Under the pieces are notes generated by a model. It had not been told where the DNA came from. It made no database searches and was given only the letters and a program-made list of their open reading frames with translations. From Neovahlkampfia damariscottae (taxonomy: Eukaryota > Heterolobosea > Selenaionea > Neovahlkampfiida > Neovahlkampfiidae), in contig JABLTG010000068.1 of the NCBI GenBank assembly GCA_016618085.1, positions 32,026-96,025 on the forward strand: DNA of 64,000 bases, read 5' to 3'. Below are positions 1 to 10,673 of the stretch, piece after piece (the stretch's first letter is position 1; each line of letters starts with the position of its first letter). The translations under genes were made by a program, and so were the position numbers.

Positions 1-399
1 TTGTTCAAAGTTCTTTAACTCTTGAAGCCAAAGGTCATTAAATTTTTGTCCTGATCCAGAAGAAGCAACTAATACTACATTTTTTCCACCTTTAAAATTA
101 ATTTCTTGTTTGTTATCCATTAAATTTTCAAACTTATAAAGTTTTGGAAATTTTGAACCAAGGTTATTGAAACTATCAGGAGATTTTAAGAATTTTCCTT
201 CAATTTGAGTCATCATACGGTATTGTGCATAAATTGAACCTTCAAATTTTCCAGAACCTTGAACTAGTTTTTTTTGTTTTTCATTCCATTCCGCTTCCAT
301 TTTTGCTTTCAATTCTTTATTCTTTTTTTTCATGAATAAACTAAAAAAATCTCTTCTGAAAGATTTATTTTGTTGCTGTGTGATTTTCTTCAACAACAT
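1..399 (-). CDS. ATP10-like mitochondrial ATP synthase assembly factor (N-terminal part)
   Basis: The reading frame is open from an ATG at 399 to the window edge, so the C-terminus is missing. The first 30 residues are rich in K and R (MLLKKITQQQNKSFRRDFFS), as in a mitochondrial presequence. They are followed by a charged stretch and then a hydrophobic strand after KGGKNVVLVASSGSG and DLWLQEL. In ATP10, which helps assemble the Fo sector of ATP synthase, a thioredoxin-like fold begins in the same way after a basic linker. The match is by pattern only, so the name is tentative. It is divergent from ORC3 with 42 bp between the two starts, and a CCAATCAG lies in that gap. Confidence 0.5.
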   Translation of the reverse strand, partial: MLLKKITQQQNKSFRRDFFSLFMKKKNKELKAKMEAEWNEKQKKLVQGSGKFEGSIYAQYRMMTQIEGKFLKSPDSFNNLGSKFPKLYKFENLMDNKQEINFKGGKNVVLVASSGSGQKFNDLWLQELKNFEQ

Positions 400-441
400 T
401 GGTAACTTCAACAATAAGTTCTGATTGGATAACCGAATTTG

Positions 442-2427
442 ATGAAGAACTTCTCTGAAGTGAAACATCAGACTTCATTCAATTTATTTTCTTCTTCAAA
501 TGAAAATAATAATAGATTAAGAAAGGAATATTATTCAAAATTAAGACAAGAATTAAACGAAAAAGTCGAAACTATCATAAAGAGTTCAAACAAAGAAATC
601 AATGAAAATATTGAGAATTTTATTGAAAATTTTAGGAATAATTTAGTCGTAACTAATTCCAAAAAGATTCAAGTCATTTTTGTTTCATGTTTTTTTTTTT
701 TTTTTTTTTTTACATTTTTCTCAGCATCAAGTCAAACATTATTTGAAAAATTCTTCAATAATGAAACAAATTTAAGTCAAATAGAGAAAATAAAATACAT
801 CAATTGTTTCATTAAATCACAAGAAATTAACAATTTGAACAAATTAACATTGAGATTAATCAAAGCACTTCTTCCTGTATTTATTTTTTTGATAATTAAT
901 TTTTAAAGAATTTAAAAAAGAAAGAAGTTAAATTTAGTTATTTAATAGAAATATACAAAGATATAATTTTAGAAAAATGTAAAAAAAATAATCAAAAACC
1001 AATACCAATAATGATGTTTTTACCAAAAATTGAAAAAATGGATTTAAATGTTTTGAACAATTTCATGAGTCTATATTATGAAAGTATTCATGAAATTCCA
1101 ATAATATTCGTATTTGAAGAAGTCAAATCAAATATATTCTCTCCAAAAGTAAATTAAACAAATTGTATTTTTGACAATTAAAAATAGTTGAATTCAAAGA
1201 TTAAATTGAATTATTTTCCTTCATTATTTTCAGATAAAACTATATTTTACATTGTCATTGAAAAAGTATGTCAATTATTGATTCTTAATCAAATAGTTAT
1301 TTTTAGATCAAAAAAGTACCTTCCCATTTCGTTTAGGATATAATTCATTAAAAAAATTGATAGATATTGGACAATATAAATCATTTGATTACTTCACTTT
1401 GATACAAAACATATTAGTATGATTGATTTATTGAATTAATTTTTTAGTTTGATATAGCAAATCATTTAAGAGATATTTCTGTTTCATATCTTACAGATAA
1501 TATTAGATATATGACTAGAATGAAATTTATAAAGGCTGTTAATAATTTATCAGAGAAAGAATTGATTGAATTGAAAAAATATTCAAGATCATATAATGAA
1601 CTTTTGGAACCTTTTCAAGAATATGTAATGAAGGAATGTGTTGAAATAATCACATATTTTCATTTACATGATGTTGGAAATCAAATATTTAGTATTTATT
1701 ATTCAAATATTATTGGAAGTTCAAAGAGTTCTTCTGAGTTGAGAGTTAATATTTTATTAGATTCTTTGAAATCTAATGATATTAAATATTCAAATACATA
1801 TATCGAAATCCGTAAGAAGATCTTTGAAATGAATGAAAAAGAAAAAAAATTAGAGAATGAATTAACATCAAAAAAATTTCAAGACACAAAATCAAAAGAA
1901 GAGAAATTATCCGATTTAAAAATTAAATCTACTAAATTAATAGAAAATATAAAAATGGATTTGATATGTTACATCAATAGTCTGAATATTGATGAACATC
2001 AAGATTTATTGGATCAAGTTAAAAATCTGAATGGATTTAAAGAGTTAATTGGGATTTTAGATTTTATTATTGATATTGATTATATGGATAATTATAAATC
2101 AAATGAATTTTATCAATTGTTTTATGTTGAATGTGATCCAAATGATATTCCAACATTAAAAAATATTAGGAATGATTTATTTCTTGATTTAGAAAATACA
2201 GAATTGAATGATTCGGAAGAAATTAATGATATTGTTGCAATGTATGTCAATATTTTTGTTAATTCTTCTTTTTTAGGTATCAAACTCGACAAGGGAAATC
2301 TGCGCCAGATGCTGATTGGTTTAAAGATTTTTGTAATTATCAAAAAATACCAATTGATGAAGGTGCAAAATTTAGATTCTACACACAATATAAAACTTTA
2401 ATTCATTTGGGAATTTTGAAAAAATAA
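442..2427 (+). CDS. ORC3: Origin recognition complex subunit 3
   Basis: ORC3 is a structural subunit of the complex that marks replication origins in the nucleus. The gene is split by several short introns. The N-terminal exon (FNLFSSSNENNNRLRKEYYS) is followed by an exon at about 985-1155 with IPIMMFLPKIEKMDLNVLNN and IPIIFVFEE, which matches the ORC3 segment PPVVVILKDMESF...FPLILIFG. FPFRLGYNSLKKLIDI matches FPFKINEKVLQVL. The last exon gives the winged-helix end DWFKDFCNYQKIPIDEG...LIHLGILKK, stop at 2425-2427. An intron near 680-726 contains a 20-base T tract. ATG at 442 is chosen because an in-frame upstream TTG is not a likely start. Exact exon borders in the middle were not all resolved. 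Confidence 0.75.
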
Positions 2428-2434
2428 ACTGTTT

Positions 2435-3497
2435 TTAATTAATAATACAAGTTTCTTGTTCTCCTTTTTCAAGTTTCATGAATTGAATAATGGTATCTTG
2501 ATTTAATTCTTCACCATATTCTAAAATAATAGGATCTTTCTTTTTCAATGTTGGTGATAATTCATTCAATTTTTTATCATTTGGTAATCTATTTATGGTT
2601 AAAAAAAATGAAATTATTACTTTGTTCCATTTCTCAAATGAAAAAGACTTAATTTTTTTTCCGGATCAGTTTCTCTCAAATTATTATTGATAATTTTTCC
2701 TTCTTTACAAATTAAATCCAAAATCTTTCCAATTTTCCATTTCTGATCAAAAAACATATGAATTGGTTGAATATGATTTTTCATTGGAAAATAAACATCT
2801 AATTCGAATTTATCTTCATAATCTATATTTGAAGAACCAATTGGTTTCAATTTTGAATTGGAAAAATTTTTTTCAATCATTTTTTTTGCATTCAATTTTG
2901 TTGGTTTTTTTGATTCATTCTTTTTCTTTTCTCTTTGCTCTTTATTTTCTTTATGAATAAGTCCTAATTGCTTTCCAAGATCATAAGTATGATCTAAAAT
3001 TGTTTTTTCTTCTTCTGGTTTTTTACATTCATGATCTTCAGGGAAACGATGTTTTGAACAAAAACCTAAGCCACATGTTTTACAATTCAGCATTATTGGT
3101 TCTGAGCACCTTTTTTGATTACATTTATTTACTTTTTTAACTTCTTTTACTTTTTGACAACCTCTTTGAATGTGTCTTTCAACCTACAAGTTTAACAAAA
3201 AAAAAAATTTACAACTAAATTTGCATCCTGGCCTGATAATAACAAAACTAATTCTTTTAATTAAATTATTTCTTACTATCTTGAGAACATATTGGACAAG
3301 TTACAAATGATTTTTGTATTTGTTTATGTTTTTCTGGACAATTATGAGCATCTAAACCCTTGTGTTCTGCACAAACAGTTCTCTGACAAAAATCACAAGT
3401 ATAAGGAAGAAAGTCTTTCAGATTACCTTCAAAATATTAATTTAATCATCCACTTACAGACATAACAGTGCTTACCAACATGTTCAAATTCTGTCAT
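2435..3497 (-). CDS. ZFAND1: AN1-type zinc finger protein, ZFAND1-like
   Basis: The protein has two AN1 zinc fingers followed by a ubiquitin-like C-terminal region. The first finger is built from exons starting at ATG 3497: EFEHVGKHCYVC, then LKDFLPYTCDFCQRTVCAEH and HNCPE. The second is MLNCKTCGLGFCSKHRFPEDHECKK. This two-finger order and spacing matches ZFAND1, which works with p97 and the proteasome on stress granules in animals. An intron at about 2593-2620 joins NGT to KLPNDKK, and the stop is at 2435-2437. The gene converges on ORC3 with 7 bp between them. A CCAATCA lies immediately before the start codon. Confidence 0.8.
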
Positions 3498-3652
3498 TTT
3501 GATTGGTTACAAATTCCGCGGAATTGAAAATACTTCACATTGTTTTTTTCATGTATTTTTTCTAAAATTATTCAATAAAATTTTTTTAAACCAATTCGAA
3601 TTCAATTTTTTTCGCCAATCAGATAACAGCATAAACTGAAGAAAAACTAATC

Positions 3653-4937
3653 ATGTCTCTTGTTCAAAAAATTAAAGAAGTCGAAGATGAAGTAAGTTTT
3701 AAAAAAAAACAAAATTAAAAAACAAAAGATGGCTAGAACACAAAAAAATAAAGCTACCTCAGCACATTTAGGTATGCTTAAAGCAAAACTTGCAAAACTC
3801 AAAAGAGAACTTATTGGAGGTGGTTCGTCAGGAGCAAAACAATCAAAAGGAGAAGGTAAACAAAAAATTTAAAATCTAAAAAAAAGATGGATTTGATGTT
3901 TCAAAATCTGGAGACGCAAGGTAATAAAAAAAAAAAAAAAACTTAAATTTGTTCAGAGTTGGTCTGGTAGGATTTCCGTCAGTCGGAAAATCAACACTTT
4001 TAAATAAAATGACAAATACTTTTTCTGAAGTTGCTTCATATGAATTTACAACACTTACTTGTATTCCTGGTGTTATTCAATATAAAGGAGCTAAAATTCA
4101 ATTATTAGATCTTCCTGGTATTATTGAAGGAGCTAAAGATGGTAAAGGTAGAGGTAGACAAGTCATTTCAACAGCTAGAACATGTGGTCTTATTCTCATT
4201 GTATTAGATTGTTTGAAACCAATGACACATAAAAGACTCATTGAAAAAGAACTTGAAGGATTTGGTATTCGTTTAAACAAAACACCACCTGATATCACAT
4301 TCAAAAAAAAAGAAAAAGGAGGTCTTAACCTTTCATCAAACGTAAAAAAAAAAAAATAATATTTTAAACCAATAGATTTCACAAACATATTTGAATGAAG
4401 ATACTGTCAAAGCTATTTTAAAAGAATATAAAATTGCTAATGCAGATGTTATTTTAAGATGTGATGCAACAGTTGATGATTTAATTGATGCTATTGAAGG
4501 AAATAGAGTTTATATTCCATGTGTTTATGCATTAAATAAAATTGATCAAATTACAGTTGAAGAATTAGATTTATTAGATAGAATTCCACATACATGTCCA
4601 ATTTCAGCACATCATCAATGGAATTTAGATTCTTTATTAGAAATGATTTGGACAGATTTAGATTTAATTAGATTGTAAGTTTTTGAAAAAAAGATGTTTT
4701 AATATTTTTAGATATACAAAACCAAAAGGTCAATTAACAGATTTTGATGAACCTGTTGTTTTAAAAAGAGAGAAAGCTACTATTAAATACTTTTGTAATA
4801 GAATTCATAAAGGTATTTTACCAAAATTCAAATATGCTTATGTTTGGGGTGCTTCTGTTAAACATAATCCACAGAAAGTTGGAAAGGATCATGTTTTAGT
4901 TGATGAAGATATTGTTCAAATTGTGAAAAGAGTTTAA
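3653..4937 (+). CDS. DRG1: Developmentally regulated GTP-binding protein 1
   Basis: DRG1 is a conserved cytoplasmic GTPase of the Obg/HflX group that associates with translating ribosomes together with DFRP1. Six exons give [20 protein letters not shown], then the G1 loop GFPSVGKS, the switch region with TTLTCIPG, the G3 DLPGIIEGA, the G4 NKID, and a C-terminal TGS domain ([18 protein letters not shown] to VQIVKRV). Introns start after residue 13, before and after the short exon [12 protein letters not shown], after the inserted helical domain, and before the TGS domain. All are about 30-45 nt. The length (about 365 residues) is normal and no lesion is seen. Confidence 0.93.
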
Positions 4938-4954
4938 ATAAATGTCTTTGTTTA

Positions 4955-6094
4955 TTAAATTTGTGTATTTCCTCTTTTTTCTTGTAATTTTTCAATTGCT
5001 TCATATAAAGCACTAATATTTCCTTTTCCAAATCCATCTGCAAAATTTCTTTGAATTATTTCAAAATAAAATGTTGGTCTGTTTGTTAATGGTGTTGTAA
5101 ATGTTTGTAAAAGATATTTATATGTATCTTCTTCAAAATATCCATCAACTAATATTCTCATTTTGAAGATATCTTTCCAATCTTCTTTGATATTTTTAAA
5201 TTCTTTTTTCAATTTCCATTTTTCATAATAATCATCTAAAATGGAGACAAATTCAATTCCAGATGTTCTAATTTCATCAATTGCATTAATTATATCATTT
5301 GTTGATAATGCTGCATGAGTAACACCTGGTCCAGAATGATAATCAAGAAATTCTTGAATTTGACTCTTTTTCTTTCCATCTATTGGTTGAATGAATACAC
5401 ATTTGAATTCTTCTGATGCTTGTAATACAGCTACATTCATTCCACTATTTTTATTTTTTATGGTTAGTGTAGCATCATCATGTGAAATAAATTGTGAAAA
5501 TCCAAATGCAGTTATGTACCATTCTGTCACATCCATCAGTGTATCTTTCTCCAATGCAATTGCTAAATGATCTATTCTATTTAATTTTTGTTTCAATTTT
5601 TTTGATTCAATTTTATGGATTGTATAGTTTGGAAGATATGTTCCTTTGTAATTTTTCAATTCTATTAAGGTATGTTTCCAAGGTGCAAAAGGTGGTTGAA
5701 CAACTGCTATAGTGATAAAACCGAATTCATCTTCAATTTTAGTTGGTTTTTGAATTGATTTTGCACCTGCTTTAGTTGTTCTTTCATAAAGTTCTTCAAT
5801 ATTTTCCTAAACAGAAAATCAAAAGGAAAATTCTCGTCTTACAACTGAAAAAGCAATATCAAAAATTGATAAGTCTCCGTGTTTTCTATAATATTCATGA
5901 AATTCTTCGTCATTTGGTGAAGTAGAAGAAGTAAAAGACATGATAATTTGGTTTTGTTTTAATGTTTCTGTAAATCTATCTCCGGAAGTGTTGAATGCAT
6001 ATTTTATGAAATTAAACTCTTTACAAAAGGATTTGGTTGTTGATATTGTATTTCCAACACAAAAATTTAAATGATGTATGTTCAGAATACTCAT
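4955..6094 (-). CDS. HPD: 4-hydroxyphenylpyruvate dioxygenase
   Basis: The enzyme converts 4-hydroxyphenylpyruvate to homogentisate in tyrosine degradation. Two VOC-fold halves are visible. The iron ligands are seen as His in RIDHLAIALE, His in GPGVTHAAL and Glu in FYFEIIQR, in the expected order. The C-terminal helix FADGFGKGNISALYEAIEK is also typical. One intron at about 5809-5840 separates the N-terminal exon (MSILNIHHLNFCVGN) from the rest. The ATG at 6094 is preferred over an in-frame TTG 30 bases upstream. An ATTGG lies about 25 bases upstream of the start. Confidence 0.9.
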
Positions 6095-6253
6095 CAAAAA
6101 AATGTGAAGTGTTTGAAAAGCCAATCAAAAATTTTCCGATTTCAAAATTTGGACACCAACAGAGCAATTCAATTTTCTATTAAAATGTTTAAAGTAATCA
6201 ACCTTTGATAGAAGGGGGGTTTTTATTGATGTTTTTTTTTTTCTCCAATCAAA

Positions 6254-8791
6254 ATGAGTTTTTATCTTCACTACGAAGAAAGTGCACCAGAATTTACTGT
6301 AAAAGTTTCTTTGAACGATGAATTTAATGAAAAAAATCTTGTCAAAGTTTATAATTCATTTCTTATTCACTCATTTTCCAGGATTTTATTCAAAAATACA
6401 GTTCAAATCATCAAAAAGAATTAAATGAAAAAGAAGAATTGATCATTGTTAATGAAAAGTAAAACAAATATCACTTATCCATTTATAGAAATATTCTTGT
6501 CAAAAATCCAAAAAACAAACAAGATTTATTCATTGTTCCAAAATCAAAACAAAACCAACTTGTTCAAATCCAAAAACCAAAAGTTGAAGAAAAACAAATC
6601 AAAAAAGAACAAGTTAAAAAGATAGAATTAAATGAAAAACCAAAAACAGTTATTCAAAAAAAAGACACAACAACAGAACCAGAACTTCCATCAAATTTGT
6701 ACTTTTTTTTTGTTTTAATTTTTGAATAGAGATATGGAACAAATTCAACAATTGATTTCTAAAACAGCTCAAGAAGCAGAACAAAATTTTCAAAAAAAAT
6801 ATTTTAGAGTAAAAAAAAAAAGTAAATATTTTAAACATCGTTTTCAAAGAAAGCCATTGCTCAATATGAACAATTAATGAAAGTAGGCGTTGATAAACAT
6901 GGTTGTTTGATCAATTTAGGAACAGTTTGTTTGGCAGCTGAACAATTCAAACGAGCATATGGTTATTTTTCAGATGCCTTAAAAATCAAACCAAAAGAAT
7001 TTAAAGATTATTTGAGACAAGGTGATGCATTATTTGGAATGAAACAATATAATGAAGCTATTAAATCATACTCAATTGCACATAGTCTTTTAGAATCATC
7101 TGTCAAATCTAACCCTCAAAATTCACAAATTCTTTATGAATTTTTAAACTCAAAAGTTGGAATGGGAAAGTGCTTATTTGAAACAGGAGAAGTTCAATCT
7201 GCCATGGCAATGTATCAATCTATCTTTCAAATCACACAAGAGCATTATGAAACTTTGATTGAATATTCAAGAGTCTTGTATTCACTTGAGAAATATGAAG
7301 AAGCATTTGAGATTTTATTAGTTATTTTTGTTAAACAAAACCGTAAGATTTTTGAAATTCTTAAAAAAAAAAGAAAATAAAACTGTTAGAGAATTAGTAT
7401 CAAATATTATAAAGAAAAAAGGTGTTGATATTTTCTTGAAACAATTAAAACAAGGTAAAATTGCAGCAGCTGTTGCATTTTTAGCAAATATGATAAAAGA
7501 ACATGGTGCTATTAAAGAGTCAATTGAATTATTTGAAGTTGCATTAAAAGAAGAACCATCTAATGTTTCTTATTGTCTTAATCTTATTCATACTCTTGAA
7601 ATTACATTGGAATATCAAAAGGCTATCAATGTTGTTGTCAAATTTTTGGAATCAAATCCAAATCTAACTATTGGTAATTACTTCAAATCAAGTGATTTTG
7701 TCAAAGTTTTATTTTATCATTTTTTTAACTATTTAAAGATTATTTCATGTGTTGATAACGTTCACTCTGATAAATGGTCTTCTGGTGAAGATGCTGTTAA
7801 ATTTAGAGAAGGAAATTATTCACTCATTAGAGAAGAAGATGGTAAAAACAAAATTTATTTAAATATTTTTAGAATCTATTCATTTATTTAAAGATGACAT
7901 TGAAATTTCAAATGAATTTAAAACATACTTAAAAGAATATACTTCAGAAGAATTAGATCTTTTGGCTCTTTATTTCACTACAGTTAAAATTCTCTATTTG
8001 AATGGATATTTATCTTTGATTCCATTTTTAATGAATTTATTAGAACCAGCAAAAAAAGGTAGAAATTTACATCAAACTGTTATTAGAAATGAACAAGCTT
8101 ATTATGCAGAAATTTCTCAATTGATGACTTTGACTGCTCAAAAATTACCATTAGTTCAACATGATACAATTTATGTTTGTGGAGATTCTCATTCTTTAAG
8201 CTCAGCTTGGAATTCAATAAAAATCAAAGAATCAGGGTCATTATTAAAATCAGTATTAGTTACAGGTTTAAAAACATGGCATTTAAGAAAAGAATCAACA
8301 TTTTATCCAAAATCAAACTTCTACAATGCCTTGGCATCAAGTAAATTTATCATTTCATTTTAAATAAGTTATCATCAGTTCCAAAGAAATCAAAAGTAAT
8401 ATTTTTATTTGGAGAAATCGATTGTAGAGAGGGATTCTTATTGGCTGTTGAAAAAATGAAATATGAAAATATTGAAGAAGCAATTGATTTTGCTGTTGAT
8501 ATTTACATTGATGTTTTGAAATCTGTTGAACAAAAATATTCATTTGATATTTATGTTCATCCAGTGTTACCTGTTTTAGACATTACAAGACCAATGGTGA
8601 TTGAATTCAACAAAGTTCTTGAAAAAAAAATATTAAAAGTGAATCAATCAAAAATGAGATTAAAATGGTTGGATTTCTTCCCTTCACTATTAGATGCAGA
8701 AGGAAAATTGAAAAAGAAGTATGAGTTAGACGGAACACATATTCATCCAAATTACATTTCTTTAATTGAAGATTCAATCAATAAATTTTAA
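6254..8791 (+). CDS. TPR protein with C-terminal SGNH-hydrolase-like domain
   Basis: The gene is spliced from at least seven exons. The N-terminal domain (MSFYLHYEESAPEFTVKVSL) and a K-rich linker lead into TPR units such as ACLINLGTVCLAAEQFKRAYGYF, DYLRQGDALFGMKQYNEAIKSY and AMAMYQSIFQITQEHYETL. The last third looks like an SGNH esterase: YVCGDSHSLSSAW holds the candidate serine (block I), FLFGEIDCRE may be block III, and DGTHIHPNY supplies the Asp-x-x-His pair (block V). A TPR scaffold fused to such a hydrolase could target it to a partner, but the substrate cannot be told. Domain calls are by motif only. Confidence 0.65.
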
Positions 8792-8794
8792 TTT

Positions 8795-10597
8795 TTATTC
8801 AAAAGATACATTTCTTAGACTTGTTGGTGCTGTTTTTATATATTCTTTCCATTTTTTCATGTACATTTGAGAATCTTCAATCAATTTTTCATCCTTTTCA
8901 TTATTCAATAATTTCTCAATCAACTTTGCAGCAATTTCAAGTTCTTCATAAATATTAATAGATTTCTTCAATGGAGTTGTATTTATCATTTTTCCATTTG
9001 AAAACATTGCATTTGGTATGCAATTTTTTATAACTGATGAAGTCCAAACCTCATCATCATTTATATTATCCAAATTTTTATCTAATGTCATTAAAAATTC
9101 TGCCGGTAGGTTATGTCTTTTTGCACGAGCAACAACATCATTATCATCTGATATTAAAATGACATTTCCTGAAGAATTAAACAAATCATTCCATGATAAA
9201 GCAATTTCAATCAAAATTAAATCATTTTCATGATTTCTATCACTTTTTTCTAAACGATCAAATATTTGATATTCATTTTGTTGATTTAATAATTCACCTT
9301 GATGTGCTCCTAAAACTTCTAAAAATTCAAGTTTCATACATTCACTCAAATAACCTCTTTCTGATTGAATTTGAGGAATGATTAATTTCCTTAAATTATA
9401 ATCCATTTTCTTTCTATAATCAATTTCTTGAATCACAGTATCAGTAATAATCAAATAAACTTTGTCACTTGAATTCTTCATTTCTGCTCCAAATTTTTCT
9501 TCTTTTGCTTTTTCAATCAATTTTTTAAATGTGAAATTCTTGGCAAAACTTCCTTTTGTCTCTTTTGAAGGCGTCAACATTTTAATCAAAGAACAAGTAT
9601 CCAAAAAAATATACAATGGTATTTCCTTTTCTTTTCCTTCAATTATTAAATTTTTCATTTCATTCATTTTTTTAGATTCCGATATTTCTTGATATTGTAA
9701 ATAAAAAACATATAAATGAACTTTTGATTTCTCAGATTTGTATTTATTAACACAAAATGTTGTTCCACATTTTTTTCTATTGACAGCTTCACAAAATGAG
9801 ATATTCAAACTTTTTATGTAAATTTTAGCTTCTTCATAATCAATAAAATTCCATTCTAATCTCAACCATAAAATTTTTGTTTCATGTTTTGAATACCAAT
9901 GATTGTTTGCAATGGAATCAAAAAGATCTTTTGAGCCTTCAAGTTGGATTTTATTATGACTTAAATGAATTTCATCAATCATATAATCACTTTCTTTAAT
10001 TAATTTGGCGATTAATTTTGCTCCTTTATTTCCAATTTTATTCTTCCATAATCGAAGTTTTGTTAAATGAATATACTTTTTTTCTAAAAGAAAATGAATC
10101 AATAATTCAATTGAATCATCATTTAAATTGTTTTCTTGTAAGTCAATATGTAGAAGTATGATTTCTTTTTCTTTTTGTTTCAATTTTTCATTCAATAAAT
10201 TCATGATTGTTTTGATTTCATTTTCATCAATTTGTTGATTTGGTACATCAATCATGAATGAATTTTTCTTTTTTTTCTTCAAACATTTTTCGTATTTGTT
10301 TGATGTTTCTTTATTTTCTTCAATTATTTCATTCAATGATTCTTTCATAGAATTCATATTGAATGATTTTGATTTTTTGTTTTCAGGTTTTGGTTTTGTT
10401 GAAGCATATTTTGAATTGGTTTTAGTATCGTTTGCTTTAACTTTTGATTTTTCTTTTTTTTTTTGATTAGGTTTTTCAGATGATGTTTTTTCGTCTTTTT
10501 TTGATTCAGTTTTTTGTTTTTTACTCTTCTTTTCTTTAGACTTTTGGTTCTTTTTTGTTAATTTTTTGTTTTTTTCTTTCTCTTCTTTGTTTTCCAT
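8795..10597 (-). CDS. Leucine-rich repeat protein with C-terminal PIN-like nuclease domain
   Basis: A single 600-residue frame. The first 90 residues are almost only K, E, S, T and N. Residues about 140-280 hold ribonuclease-inhibitor-type LRRs (LHIDLQENNLNDDSIELLI, LTKLRLWKNKIGNKGAKLI, IDEIHLSHNKIQLEG). The C-terminal part resembles a PIN nuclease: FLDTCSLIKML (first Asp), IITDTVIQEIDYRKK, NDLILIEIAL and VILISDDNDVVARAK supply four acidic positions in the right order. PIN domains cut RNA, so a role in RNA turnover is likely, but the LRR pairing is unusual. ATG 10597 is used; the in-frame TTG at 10624 is unlikely. A CCAATCA is just upstream. Confidence 0.65.
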   Translation of the reverse strand: MENKEEKEKNKKLTKKNQKSKEKKSKKQKTESKKDEKTSSEKPNQKKKEKSKVKANDTKTNSKYASTKPKPENKKSKSFNMNSMKESLNEIIEENKETSNKYEKCLKKKKKNSFMIDVPNQQIDENEIKTIMNLLNEKLKQKEKEIILLHIDLQENNLNDDSIELLIHFLLEKKYIHLTKLRLWKNKIGNKGAKLIAKLIKESDYMIDEIHLSHNKIQLEGSKDLFDSIANNHWYSKHETKILWLRLEWNFIDYEEAKIYIKSLNISFCEAVNRKKCGTTFCVNKYKSEKSKVHLYVFYLQYQEISESKKMNEMKNLIIEGKEKEIPLYIFLDTCSLIKMLTPSKETKGSFAKNFTFKKLIEKAKEEKFGAEMKNSSDKVYLIITDTVIQEIDYRKKMDYNLRKLIIPQIQSERGYLSECMKLEFLEVLGAHQGELLNQQNEYQIFDRLEKSDRNHENDLILIEIALSWNDLFNSSGNVILISDDNDVVARAKRHNLPAEFLMTLDKNLDNINDDEVWTSSVIKNCIPNAMFSNGKMINTTPLKKSINIYEELEIAAKLIEKLLNNEKDEKLIEDSQMYMKKWKEYIKTAPTSLRNVSFE

Positions 10598-10673
10598 TTT
10601 CAAATTGTGTTTTGAATTGACCAATCATTCTGGAATGTATTAGTCAAAGTTGAAAATGAAATGAAATCTAAAA

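Noticed and set aside
690-712. T20 tract as a slippage site in ORC3.
   Set aside because: It lies in a predicted intron just before the TTTTTCTCAG acceptor, so it is a polypyrimidine tract.
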